Shown: positions 14,030 to 21,170 of the stretch, one piece after another
Position numbering within the stretch: the first letter of the stretch is position 1
How the letters are laid out: each line of letters starts with the position of its first letter
IMG/VR virus record: IMGVR_UViG_3300025141_000932
Span: 1 to 21,228 of that record
Direction: 5' to 3' (one strand)
Source of the DNA: a virus
DNA length: 21,228 bases
Program-made: the position numbers and the translations under genes
The notes under the pieces: model-generated
What the model was told of the DNA's origin: nothing
The model's input: the letters and a program-made list of their open reading frames with translations, nothing else
Database searches by the model: none

Positions 14030-16240
14030 CTATGGCTCTACGCTTGGCGCAGGCACTCCCACGTGATTAGGATGATAGTCGAGCGAGGATATCTGTGAAA
14101 CAGGTATGTCCTGCCAGCCACAGCTGCCGACCTCTTCACTTCCCCCTACCCTGACGCTTAGTCCCGTACACCCTACGATGTCCACGGTGTTAACGCCGAT
14201 TTCTTTGTATGCGACTTCAGCGCCCTGGTCGTAGGCCTGTCTACTTTCGGTTCTGGCGATCATTCTAGACCTCCAGCTTTCGTACTTCACGAACCTTGTC
14301 TGAATGTTCGTTGATATTTCGGCTATTGTTAGGTCTTCGCTAACTCCATTTGTAATGATCTTAGCTATATCTCGTCGTGTTGACTCATTGATTCTGGTTA
14401 CTTTTTTACCTAGAGAGGCAATCGAAACCCGGACGAAGTCATTTGATGTGTTGGGGTTTACGTTGGAGTTTGTTATGTCGTTTAGATCTCCGATGGCTCT
14501 TTGAACTCCTGAGGTGTGCAAGGGTTTCGATGTGGCCTTGAGAGACTCATCTTCCTCAACTGAGAGTAAAATCCCAGCGATCATGGACGGGGTCATGCCC
14601 TTTAGGGATGTCTTTTTGTCGTATTTTTCGCCATTTATCTCGACGTCCTTATCGAAATTCAGGGTTATTGTACCTACAGTATCGAAATACTGGTAAGACT
14701 TTGCCGCTCCGAGGAGGTCGTTAAAGGCTTTGCGTACACGAACCTTCTGGGACTTGAAGAATGAGTCGTATTTAAAAGCGAACTTATCTTCGAGCTGACT
14801 TCTTGTTTTAAGTCCGGCGCTTAGGAATTTCCCCTGGAATTTCTTTGGTTTTGTGGCTGACTTTAGGAATAGCTCTGTTATCTCACTGAAATTCTTTGGA
14901 TTACTCAGGTCGACCTTTGGGGTATCCTTCGTGTCGTCGCTCTTACTTTCGTTTTTTTTAAGGCGGTTTAGGCTTGATTTCCCTGTTTCTTCGCTTGACT
15001 CATCAAAATTGCCAAAGGACCCTAATTCGAAGTTTGCTCCTGCCATGTAGAAGGTGTTTCTAGCTTCATCATTGTCATCAAAGGGGAGGCCAAGTCTCTT
15101 GCTGGCCTCATTTGGAGTGATAAACCCGTTCCGAACCATGATTTGAAGTCGTTCGACGTCGCCTGTGAAGTGTTTTTTGAACTTAAACTGCAGTGATTTA
15201 TCAAACATACTGACATGCTGGCTGGTTATTGCCTTTTCCAGGTTTTCGAGGATTGAATTGATATTTGAGTAGTATCGGACCATTGACTGCTCGATTGTAG
15301 ATCTATTGCTGTTTTTAGTGACGCCTACGGCCTCTGGGACGACCCCGAACAGGGAAAGTACGGTTTCTTTGTTATATTCCTTTTGTTCAAGCCACTGAAG
15401 GTCTTTATGTGATATCTGTAGAGGCTTTGCATCGACGCCCTTCCCTGAGAGGTACAGGATGTTTCCTGCGTTGTTTGAACCTTGATACTTCTTATTTAGG
15501 AGCATCATGTTTCTTTGCAGTTGTTTTTCATCGAACTCCATCTCGTCCTTGATGAAGAGGCTTGGAGACGCTTTATTTCCCATAAACTCGGAATTGAATT
15601 GGTCCGCATTCATTTCACCCTCGGCCATGGTCCTCATCTTTTCGACCTGTCCAACGCCCCAAAATGGTGAGTAAATCCGGTTTTGTGAGAAGTGAATCAC
15701 ATCCTCTATTGGAACTGTCAGAATCTTTCCTTTTCCAAGGGTCAGTTCATAGGCCTCTATTCTTGTCTCGCTCATTGTGAGTTTGACCTTAAATGACCCT
15801 GGGCAAATCGGGATGAGAGAATCTGAAATTCCTCTGCTAACTGACAGCGCTGTTGTAGGAGCCTTCCACAGTAACCCGTTTCCGGTTAACGCCATGTGCC
15901 CGACGATGGTAGCCATTAGGTCTGGAAGACTGTTGAATCCTGCGCCACCCTCTAGGGGGTCAATAATGGATCGAGATACACGCCGGGATCTTGACTCTCC
16001 TGGTTCGTACACGATATCCCCTTTCGCGTTTTCGATATGCCAGGTCTGTCCACCAGCGTCTCGCATTAGCGCGTCGACGGCTACCGCAATCCAGGGTAGC
16101 TTTTTATAGGTCCCGATCTCATCGCTCGTGGATCGTATTTCATTTGAGGATAGCGAGAAGTCTCCAAATGCTTGTGAGTTATATGGGTCTGATTTTTTAC
16201 TTGTTGTTAGGAATCTCTTTATTTGTTTTACAAAAGACAT
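14030..16240 (-). CDS. Portal protein fused to a MuF-type minor head domain
   Basis: A 736-residue fusion. The start is ATG 16240; a longer frame opens from 16318 but crosses the terminator. Residues about 20-410 are an HK97-type portal: G-N-G-L-L-W, the Y-Q-G-S-N-N-A-G-N-I-L-Y-L segment, then P-L-Q-I-S-H-K-D-L-Q-W-L-E and F-G-V-V-P-E-A-V-G-V. After a charged linker (about 430-480) comes a long helical stretch, and residues about 600-736 match the Mu gpF/SPP1 gp7 type: R-M-I-A-R-T-E-S-R-Q-A-Y-D-Q-G-A, C-G-W-Q-D and Y-H-P-N-H at the end. The portal is the DNA gate of the prohead; gpF proteins bind it or travel with the DNA. No toxin domain follows MuF. Confidence 0.88.
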   Translation of the reverse strand: MSFVKQIKRFLTTSKKSDPYNSQAFGDFSLSSNEIRSTSDEIGTYKKLPWIAVAVDALMRDAGGQTWHIENAKGDIVYEPGESRSRRVSRSIIDPLEGGAGFNSLPDLMATIVGHMALTGNGLLWKAPTTALSVSRGISDSLIPICPGSFKVKLTMSETRIEAYELTLGKGKILTVPIEDVIHFSQNRIYSPFWGVGQVEKMRTMAEGEMNADQFNSEFMGNKASPSLFIKDEMEFDEKQLQRNMMLLNKKYQGSNNAGNILYLSGKGVDAKPLQISHKDLQWLEQKEYNKETVLSLFGVVPEAVGVTKNSNRSTIEQSMVRYYSNINSILENLEKAITSQHVSMFDKSLQFKFKKHFTGDVERLQIMVRNGFITPNEASKRLGLPFDDNDEARNTFYMAGANFELGSFGNFDESSEETGKSSLNRLKKNESKSDDTKDTPKVDLSNPKNFSEITELFLKSATKPKKFQGKFLSAGLKTRSQLEDKFAFKYDSFFKSQKVRVRKAFNDLLGAAKSYQYFDTVGTITLNFDKDVEINGEKYDKKTSLKGMTPSMIAGILLSVEEDESLKATSKPLHTSGVQRAIGDLNDITNSNVNPNTSNDFVRVSIASLGKKVTRINESTRRDIAKIITNGVSEDLTIAEISTNIQTRFVKYESWRSRMIARTESRQAYDQGAEVAYKEIGVNTVDIVGCTGLSVRVGGSEEVGSCGWQDIPVSQISSLDYHPNHVGVPAPSVEP

Positions 16241-16261
16241 GGTCACCGCCGTAGATTTAAT

Positions 16262-16299
16262 AAAAAAAGGCAAGACTCCTATGCGGGAATCTTGCCTTT
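16262..16299 (-). terminator. Intrinsic terminator in the portal leader
   Basis: Minus strand: AAAGGCAAGA pairs with TCTTGCCTTT, with a further short inner stem (TTCC/GGAG), then seven T. It ends about 22 bases upstream of portal ATG 16240. Together with element 16294-16316 and the promoter-like sequence at 16339 this forms a compact attenuator-like leader. Confidence 0.85.
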
Positions 16300-16316
16300 G
16301 GTATTTGCCAATCAGC
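16294..16316 (-). repeat. Leader element copy 2 (portal leader)
   Basis: Begins GCTGATTGG and ends CCAAAGGC on the minus strand and merges with the terminator stem. It differs from copy 1 (11303-11325) at three of 23 positions. The TTGG...CCAA dyad is conserved. Confidence 0.75.
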
Positions 16317-16338
16317 ATAAATATTTGAACTAATTTAA

Positions 16339-16352
16339 ATCATACCACACTG
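16339..16352 (-). promoter_or_regulatory. Extended -10 promoter candidate for the portal leader
   Basis: Minus-strand CAGTGTGGTATGAT contains an extended -10 (TG-G-TATGAT). The 11 bases CAGTGTGGTAT recur exactly in the promoter region of the RHH/recombinase operon (20376-20386). No clear -35 is seen. A transcript would begin about 30 bases before the terminator stem. Confidence 0.5.
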
Positions 16353-16359
16353 TTCAACT

Positions 16360-17802
16360 TTAGCTCACTCCGATGCCTAGTCTTCCTTTGTCGTCCTCTA
16401 AGCAAAGCAGTAAGGCGTCTCTCAAGTCATCGTGAGGTGGGTTGTTGTTTGTGATCTGCTCTACAAGCTCTTCTCTAGTCTCTCGGTCTATGTCTGTGCT
16501 GATAAAAACCTTCCCGTTTTCGAACTTGGCGGACTGTTTTTCTAGCCTGGAGAGCTTGTCCTTTACTGCGGTTATCAACCTTACCGGAATCCCGGTGGTT
16601 CTCCTTAGCTCATCTCCGTATAATTTGAATGCTGATATTGATTCAATTTTTACTAGGTCGAACTGATAGGTGTCGTATAGCCGCATTGTGTGCTCAAGGT
16701 TCTTATGGAAGGACATTTTGCAGTTCTCTGCTCCGAGAACGTAGTAGTTTTCATAGCTTGTTTTTGCGACCCATACTTTGCCCGTGAAGTCATTATGAGA
16801 CTTCTCCCCTATTGCGGGATCAATTCCGCACCAAAGCCACTCTAAATCTTCTTCATCTGGGATGGCACCGTCGAAGTATCGAATATGTTCCATCTTCACC
16901 TTTGATTCGGCATCACTTCTACATTCGTTCTGCATTTCTCGATCAAAGGCGATGGCGCCCATTTGGGCTCTGTCCGTCATGAGGGTTTTGAAGGTGTTGT
17001 TCTCTGGCCAAAGGACCACTTCCTTTACCCAGTCTGTTACTGCCTGAAATTTTTTGGTGTGCCAGTTCTTTTGAAGTGCCAATCGATGCATCAAGTCTAG
17101 TCGATGTATTGCTGTTCCCTGTATGTGTATCACGGACTGCTTAGATGTTGACATGGCCTTGTATAGGGAGGCCCAAAACCACCGTTCTTTTTTCTTGATT
17201 CGTTCAATGTTGTAGGCATCCTCGTCGTCGTATAGGTCATCAATTACCATGTAGTCGGGCCTTTTGTTCTTGTAATGTATGCCCCGGACACTTTCTCCAG
17301 CGCCGATGGCAGAAAAGATAACGCCATTTGCCAATACGAACTGCTTTTCAGTCCATTTACCTGGCCCTACGATCTCCCCGTAATCAGCAATAAGCTTTTC
17401 GTTGTTTTCAAACTCTTCCTTAATCGTAACGTTGACGTTTATCGCCTTTGAGGTTGTTGATTGGACGTTTAGGAAGTGCTGATACTTTTCTGGGAAGTTT
17501 AGTGCGAGATAGGTTGGTATTAGGAAGCACGATATCGTTGTTTTTGCGTGTCCTCTTGGCGCCAAAGTGGCTGTTTGAGAGGTGTGCATATTGTCGACAA
17601 GGTAATTGTGCAGGTCTGGACAGAATGCTTTGTCGAACTTATCAGGGAAATAGTATTTTCCCCAATTCAAAACGCTCGATTTTCGGAAGTTGAATCGGAT
17701 TGCTCTCAGCATCTGACCGGCAAATGAGGTGTCGATAATCCCGGCCTCGAGAGATCTCTTTACGACCTTAAGCTGCCTTATTGATTGACTTTTTGGATCC
17801 AC
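16360..17802 (-). CDS. terL: Terminase large subunit
   Basis: A 480-residue terminase large subunit: ATPase motor plus nuclease for genome packaging. ATPase motifs: Walker A A-P-R-G-H-A-K-T-T (81-89), Walker B Y-M-V-I-D-D-L (184-190) with D188/D189, coupling motif Q-G-T-A-I-H (228-233). Nuclease residues: D328 in G-I-D-P-A, E387 in K-I-E-S, and D459 in H-D-D-L-R-D-A-L. The GTG start at 17802 overlaps the preceding gene by 35 bases; its ribosome binding site is distant (GAGGAA, about 14 bases away), so the exact start is uncertain, but there is no better one before residue 31. The strategy (cos or pac) cannot be read from this. Confidence 0.95.
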   Translation of the reverse strand: MDPKSQSIRQLKVVKRSLEAGIIDTSFAGQMLRAIRFNFRKSSVLNWGKYYFPDKFDKAFCPDLHNYLVDNMHTSQTATLAPRGHAKTTISCFLIPTYLALNFPEKYQHFLNVQSTTSKAINVNVTIKEEFENNEKLIADYGEIVGPGKWTEKQFVLANGVIFSAIGAGESVRGIHYKNKRPDYMVIDDLYDDEDAYNIERIKKKERWFWASLYKAMSTSKQSVIHIQGTAIHRLDLMHRLALQKNWHTKKFQAVTDWVKEVVLWPENNTFKTLMTDRAQMGAIAFDREMQNECRSDAESKVKMEHIRYFDGAIPDEEDLEWLWCGIDPAIGEKSHNDFTGKVWVAKTSYENYYVLGAENCKMSFHKNLEHTMRLYDTYQFDLVKIESISAFKLYGDELRRTTGIPVRLITAVKDKLSRLEKQSAKFENGKVFISTDIDRETREELVEQITNNNPPHDDLRDALLLCLEDDKGRLGIGVS

Positions 17803-18142
17803 TTATTTGTTTTATTTCCTCTTCTAGGTCGATCACAACGCTGTCGGATATTCTGGCAGCATCAAATGTGGAAGTTTTAACGTCAGCCTCAACCTTGAAC
17901 TCTTTTGGCATAAATGGGACGACAAAGCGCTCATAGAACTTTAATGGGTTTCTCTTGCAGCTCTTGCGAAGTTCCGTAACAAACAGCTCTTCGTTTTGGG
18001 AAAAAACATCCAAGATTAGGTTCTTTGCTCTGGTAAGCTTGTTTATTCCTGACGTGCCCCCAAAAGCGTTTCCAGAATGTCCTTTTATATACCGGCCCTT
18101 GTCGTCCCTCTTTGCTAAATCACTAATGGATCGTAATGTGAT
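17768..18142 (-). CDS. Probable terminase small subunit, non-canonical (ATC) start
   Basis: The gene preceding the large terminase. A version starting at TTG 18013 would give 81 residues, but the frame is open further up, to a TGA at about 18170, and encodes a recognisable motif in the upstream part: K-G-R-Y-I-K-G-H-S-G-N-A-F-G-G (about 15-29), like the G-R-F-x-x-G-x-S-G-N-P-x-G motif of DUF5681-type small terminase-associated proteins. The only good ribosome binding site (AGGAGG, 18154-18149) lies 6 bases before ATC at 18142, so I place the start there (124 residues, rare start). Downstream are helices (L-F-V-T-E-L-R-K-S-C, F-Y-E-R-F-V-V-P-F). The function is from position; the start is an inference. 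Confidence 0.65.
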   Translation of the reverse strand: MTLRSISDLAKRDDKGRYIKGHSGNAFGGTSGINKLTRAKNLILDVFSQNEELFVTELRKSCKRNPLKFYERFVVPFMPKEFKVEADVKTSTFDAARISDSVVIDLEEEIKQISGSKKSINKAA

Positions 18143-18148
18143 GACCTG

Positions 18149-18154
18149 CCTCCT
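18149..18154 (-). promoter_or_regulatory. Ribosome binding site with no canonical start codon after it
   Basis: AGGAGG on the minus strand. The next codons are CAG-GTC-ATC-ACA-TTA; there is no ATG, GTG or TTG at usable spacing. It implies an ATC (or similar) start for the terminase small gene. Confidence 0.75.
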
Positions 18155-18174
18155 GCGTTTTTGGATATGGACTC

Positions 18175-18183
18175 ATTATAGCA
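18175..18183 (-). promoter_or_regulatory. Packaging-operon promoter with extended -10
   Basis: Minus-strand TGCTATAAT is a consensus extended -10. The -35 region (ACTAGT) is poor and lies within the palindrome next to it. It would start transcripts about 20 bases before the AGGAGG of the terminase small gene. Confidence 0.75.
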
Positions 18184-18187
18184 ATAA

Positions 18188-18200
18188 AGTGGTTACCACT
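18188..18200. promoter_or_regulatory. Palindrome at the -35 region of the packaging promoter
   Basis: AGTGG-TTA-CCACT, overlapping the spacer and -35 position of the extended -10 promoter and the stop codon of the lipoprotein gene. It is probably an operator. Its outer sequence resembles the inverted repeat at 12776-12799 (TAGTTGTAACCAACTA versus TAGTGGTAACCACTTT, 12 of 16 identical). Confidence 0.55.
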
Positions 18201-18558
18201 AGTCTATCCAGTCCATGAGGTAGGAGATGTCGTCGTAATCGTCATGCGAGTCAATTCGTCTGAAAAAGCCCGTCCCTTCAGCTGATTCACCTGGGCCAAC
18301 CTCTCCGCCGTTGAGGAAGCGTATAGTTGCTTCATCGACTTTTACACCATGTTTTATTGCGGTTACTGAGAGGGTTACATATGTTGCCACCCCATCTCCT
18401 TTATTCTTTACTACAGCGGTTACATTGGGAGAGCCCCAACTTGCCATACCGTAATTTGTGCTCACGACAGAAAAGTCTGCTGTCTTTTTCTCTGAAGGGC
18501 CGGTCATGGCACACCCTGCACTAAATATTGCCAGCAGTATAATCAATACGACAATCAA
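18199..18558 (-). CDS. Lipoprotein with FxLYD-like domain, lysogeny-type gene
   Basis: A probable lipoprotein: hydrophobic signal ending in F-S-A-G-C (Cys16), then a globular beta domain with V-V-S-T-N-Y-G-M-A-S-W and T-A-V-V-K-N-K-G-D-G-V-A, the strand-and-turn pattern of FxLYD-type domains, ending in G-F-F. The start is uncertain. TTG 18558 has AGGAGG 6 bases upstream (18570-18565), giving a signal lacking basic residues; an in-frame GTG at 18591 would add a basic N-terminus (Y-R-R-K) but has a weak ribosome binding site and overlaps the recombinase. It sits between recombinase and terminase, where small lysogenic genes such as superinfection-exclusion lipoproteins are found. That role is an inference. 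Confidence 0.75.
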   Translation of the reverse strand: MIVVLIILLAIFSAGCAMTGPSEKKTADFSVVSTNYGMASWGSPNVTAVVKNKGDGVATYVTLSVTAIKHGVKVDEATIRFLNGGEVGPGESAEGTGFFRRIDSHDDYDDISYLMDWID

Positions 18559-18568
18559 TAATTTCCTC

Positions 18569-20194
18569 CTATATGGATTTTTGTAATTCACGTTCTTTTG
18601 CCCCTTTCTTTTTTAACGAAACTGATTTTTTATAGACGTTTGAGGCTAAAAGTTCGTAAAGGGCTCGATTAGGGCTACCAAACCGTTCACTGTACGAACT
18701 TCTGTCTACCGGCATTTTCCAGAAAACATCAGCTGACTCATCCGTCATTTCTATTTTCTCTATTGTTTTAGAGACACTGTCTTTGTTTAAGAAGTTCACC
18801 TCCTGTACGATTTTCTTTAGGTCGTTCACAAAAGACTTGAATGTGCTTTTGTCCTGGATATCGAATGGGCCATTCAAGTCCATGAATCTGGTAATTCGAA
18901 CCTTTCGAGATTCAAGCTCTTTGATTTCGTTTTTTAGCATTCGAAGTCTTGGAGCTACATCTTCGTAGGTTATCGCCCCTCCTTCTTCGATAACATTTAT
19001 CAGTTTCATGTATCTCTTGTTCTTGTCCTCGAGATCGGAGCCAATTGTTACGAGGTCTTTTTCTGAATCGTCATGCTTTGCCTTCATTTGCTTCATGAGA
19101 TCTACGGCGATTTTTTTGATGACGGATTTGTTCAGGATGGTTTTAGCCACTAGGTTCAACACTTTATTGTCTAGGTCTTCACGCCGAATTGGTTTGTAGG
19201 TACATACAGATGGCCCATGCTTAGTGCTTCCTATGCACTTATAATATTCGTACCGAACCCCCTTGCTTCCGTACGCTGATACACCCGACATTTTACTTCC
19301 ACAATTATTGCAGTGGAGAAGCCCCGATAGGATATAGCTGTTGTTCACTTTAGACCTAGATACATGTCTCTTTTTCAGCATACTCAAGACGAGGGCGGAA
19401 TCTTCGGGTGTGACAATAGATTCATGGGCGTTTTCTGTTGCGACGGAATCATGTCCGTGTCGATTATTCTTGTTGAAGACCACTGTTCCGGAGTAAACGG
19501 GGTTTCTTAAGATGCTGCCCACAAATGCCGGGGTGAACAATTTGTTGGCCCTTGTTTTGTATCCCGCCTCATTGATTTCTAGCGCTATTGTCTTTTGGCC
19601 CTTACCTCCACGAATGTACAATTCAAAAATTCTACGAACGATTTCGGCTTCGGGATCGCAAACCCGAAGTTTGTTCTTTTGGCCTCCGTTATGATCGATC
19701 TTTTCAATGGCGTACCCGTAGGGTGCCCTACCCTGCCAGAACCCAAGCTTTGCCCCTTGAATCATCCCCTTCATGGATTCTTTAGCCAGGTTCTTACTAT
19801 ATGAGTCTGCTAGCGCCTCGTATAGAGATTCCATTACTACCCCATATGGGCTCTCGTGATCTACCGGCTCTGAGACAGAAACTACTACCGCCCCATTTTT
19901 GGATAGCTTTCGCTTGAAGACGATTTGATCGTACCTGTCTCGACCAAATCGGTCGTATTTATGGACGAGAACTACGTGAAACCCCTTTTCACCTGAGTCG
20001 TCGATCATTTCCATGAAGGCATCTCTTTCAGCCGTCCTTCCGGAGATGGCTTCGTCGATGTAATGGTTTACTATCTCAATATTGTTTTTGTCGGCATACG
20101 ATCTGCAAGCTTCAATTTGCGCTTGTATGCTGAATCCGTCTTTTTGCTTTTGAGAAGAGAACCGGGCGTAGATTACACCTTTCTTTTCAAGCAA
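18569..20194 (-). CDS. Large serine recombinase (integrase)
   Basis: A large serine integrase of about 541 residues (TTG start at 20194 chosen, as it lies where family members begin; ATG starts at 20248 and 20236 overlap deep into the upstream gene). The resolvase domain has V-I-Y-A-R-F-S-S with catalytic Ser at residue 13, a conserved I-S-G-R-T-A-E-R-D-A-F and H-K-Y-D-R-F-G-R-D. Then come the recombinase domain (A-P-Y-G-Y, L-R-N-P-V-Y-S-G) and a zinc ribbon with Cys 295, 298, 320 and 331, followed by a long coiled coil. It catalyses attP/attB recombination during lysogeny. It is translationally coupled to the RHH gene upstream (stop overlaps start region). Excision would need a separate directionality factor, not evident here. 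Confidence 0.93.
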   Translation of the reverse strand: MLEKKGVIYARFSSQKQKDGFSIQAQIEACRSYADKNNIEIVNHYIDEAISGRTAERDAFMEMIDDSGEKGFHVVLVHKYDRFGRDRYDQIVFKRKLSKNGAVVVSVSEPVDHESPYGVVMESLYEALADSYSKNLAKESMKGMIQGAKLGFWQGRAPYGYAIEKIDHNGGQKNKLRVCDPEAEIVRRIFELYIRGGKGQKTIALEINEAGYKTRANKLFTPAFVGSILRNPVYSGTVVFNKNNRHGHDSVATENAHESIVTPEDSALVLSMLKKRHVSRSKVNNSYILSGLLHCNNCGSKMSGVSAYGSKGVRYEYYKCIGSTKHGPSVCTYKPIRREDLDNKVLNLVAKTILNKSVIKKIAVDLMKQMKAKHDDSEKDLVTIGSDLEDKNKRYMKLINVIEEGGAITYEDVAPRLRMLKNEIKELESRKVRITRFMDLNGPFDIQDKSTFKSFVNDLKKIVQEVNFLNKDSVSKTIEKIEMTDESADVFWKMPVDRSSYSERFGSPNRALYELLASNVYKKSVSLKKKGAKERELQKSI

Positions 20195-20366
20195 CAGCTT
20201 TTTTACCTCTCTTGGCTGTGGGTTGAGTTCGATCATGTTTGTCAACATAGTCAGACGCTATTTTGACGAGAAGGTTATTGAGAGACCTTTTATCAAGATC
20301 CGCCATTTCCTTCATTTTCTTCTTTAAGGCTTCTGGAAACCGCACATTTATTGCTTGATTTGACAT
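20187..20366 (-). CDS. RHH regulator preceding the recombinase
   Basis: A 59-residue RHH-type protein starting at ATG 20366: strand Q-A-I-N-V-R-F-P, helix 1 (E-A-L-K-K-K-M-K-E-M-A-D-L-D) and helix 2 (S-L-N-N-L-L-V-K-I-A-S-D-Y-V), then a basic tail ending K-R-G-K-K-A-V-A. It has no ribosome binding site; TATTGT ends 6 bases before the ATG. It is the third RHH gene in the window and overlaps the recombinase start, so it may regulate integration or serve as directionality factor; both are inference. Confidence 0.75.
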   Translation of the reverse strand: MSNQAINVRFPEALKKKMKEMADLDKRSLNNLLVKIASDYVDKHDRTQPTAKRGKKAVA

Positions 20367-20372
20367 AACACA

Positions 20373-20386
20373 ACAATACCACACTG
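20373..20386 (-). promoter_or_regulatory. Extended -10 promoter of the RHH/recombinase operon
   Basis: Minus-strand CAGTGTGGTATTGT with TTTACA 16 bases before TATTGT. It shares CAGTGTGGTAT with 16342-16352. ACAATA...TATTGT arms flank it, a possible operator. A transcript would start at about the RHH start codon. Confidence 0.55.
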
Positions 20387-20498
20387 GGGCCTATTGTAAA
20401 TAATCTACACCTTATGGCATACTCTTCCGTAATTATTTCATAATAAAATTTAATATATTCATTTCTTCGGAATGACTTGTGTCTTTTAGGGGCGGATT

Positions 20499-21170
20499 GT
20501 GTCTGAATTATCGTTACAAATGTCCAGGGCGGATGCCATTAGGTATCTTGAGTCCTGCGTGAGCCTAGATGACTTAGTTGAACGGCTGGGCTATTCTGGG
20601 GGATATAGAGGTTGTGGATTCAATGAAGAACGGAACGGAGGCGTTAGTATTATGAAAGACTTTGATTCAGATAGCGTTGATTGGGATAAGCTTGATATTG
20701 AAAAGGCTGAGCTTGTTTTGTCCGATGGGAAGGATGCTCTAGCTTGTGCTGAGGACAACTTCGAGTACTTAGATGGCAAGATAAAGTCTATTCGGAATCT
20801 TTGTTTTGCTTTGTTATCGGGAACCAACCTATTACATCCCCTGTTTAAAGACATGTTGAGCATCCCTGTTTTATTTTTGCTGAACGTTGGGCCTTTAATC
20901 TCTCTGTGCATTCTTGTCTGGTCATATAAGACAACGACTGTCCCCCTTTTAGGGTTTAGGCCTAGAGACTTGATGAAGGATCACTACATAAAAAAGGACT
21001 ACAAGTATATGATTCATTGCTATTTATGCACTTTGGACCTGATGATTGACGACTTTACATTGCTAAACAATATAAAAGGGCAGGCTTTAAATTGGTCGAT
21101 GAATATTTTGGTGACGACTTTTTTACTTTCCTTTAGTGTGACCTGGGGTGTATACCTCTGGCCCGGGTAG
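20499..21170 (+). CDS. Membrane protein of unknown function at the prophage edge
   Basis: A 223-residue protein, not recognised. Start GTG 20499 with AGGGG 6 bases upstream; ATG 20520 is an alternative. It has a soluble, acidic N-terminal half (residues 1-115, helical with coiled-coil tendency, L-V-L-S-D-G-K-D-A-L-A), a hydrophobic segment at about 121-143 (I-P-V-L-F-L-L-N-V-G), a charged loop (R-D-L-M-K-D-H-Y-I-K-K-D-Y) and a C-terminal membrane segment at about 202-222. This soluble-membrane-helix-membrane plan recalls several bacterial membrane effectors, but I see no family signature. It is divergent from the recombinase operon and could be host DNA at the attachment site or a cargo gene. 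Confidence 0.65.
   Translation: MSELSLQMSRADAIRYLESCVSLDDLVERLGYSGGYRGCGFNEERNGGVSIMKDFDSDSVDWDKLDIEKAELVLSDGKDALACAEDNFEYLDGKIKSIRNLCFALLSGTNLLHPLFKDMLSIPVLFLLNVGPLISLCILVWSYKTTTVPLLGFRPRDLMKDHYIKKDYKYMIHCYLCTLDLMIDDFTLLNNIKGQALNWSMNILVTTFLLSFSVTWGVYLWPG

Noticed and set aside
16241-16318. Longer portal start at ATG 16318
   Set aside because: It would translate the terminator and lacks a ribosome binding site; ATG 16240 follows GGCGGTG and begins a typical portal N-terminus.
20591-20911. 106-residue minus-strand frame
   Set aside because: Antisense to the membrane protein gene and without its own signals.
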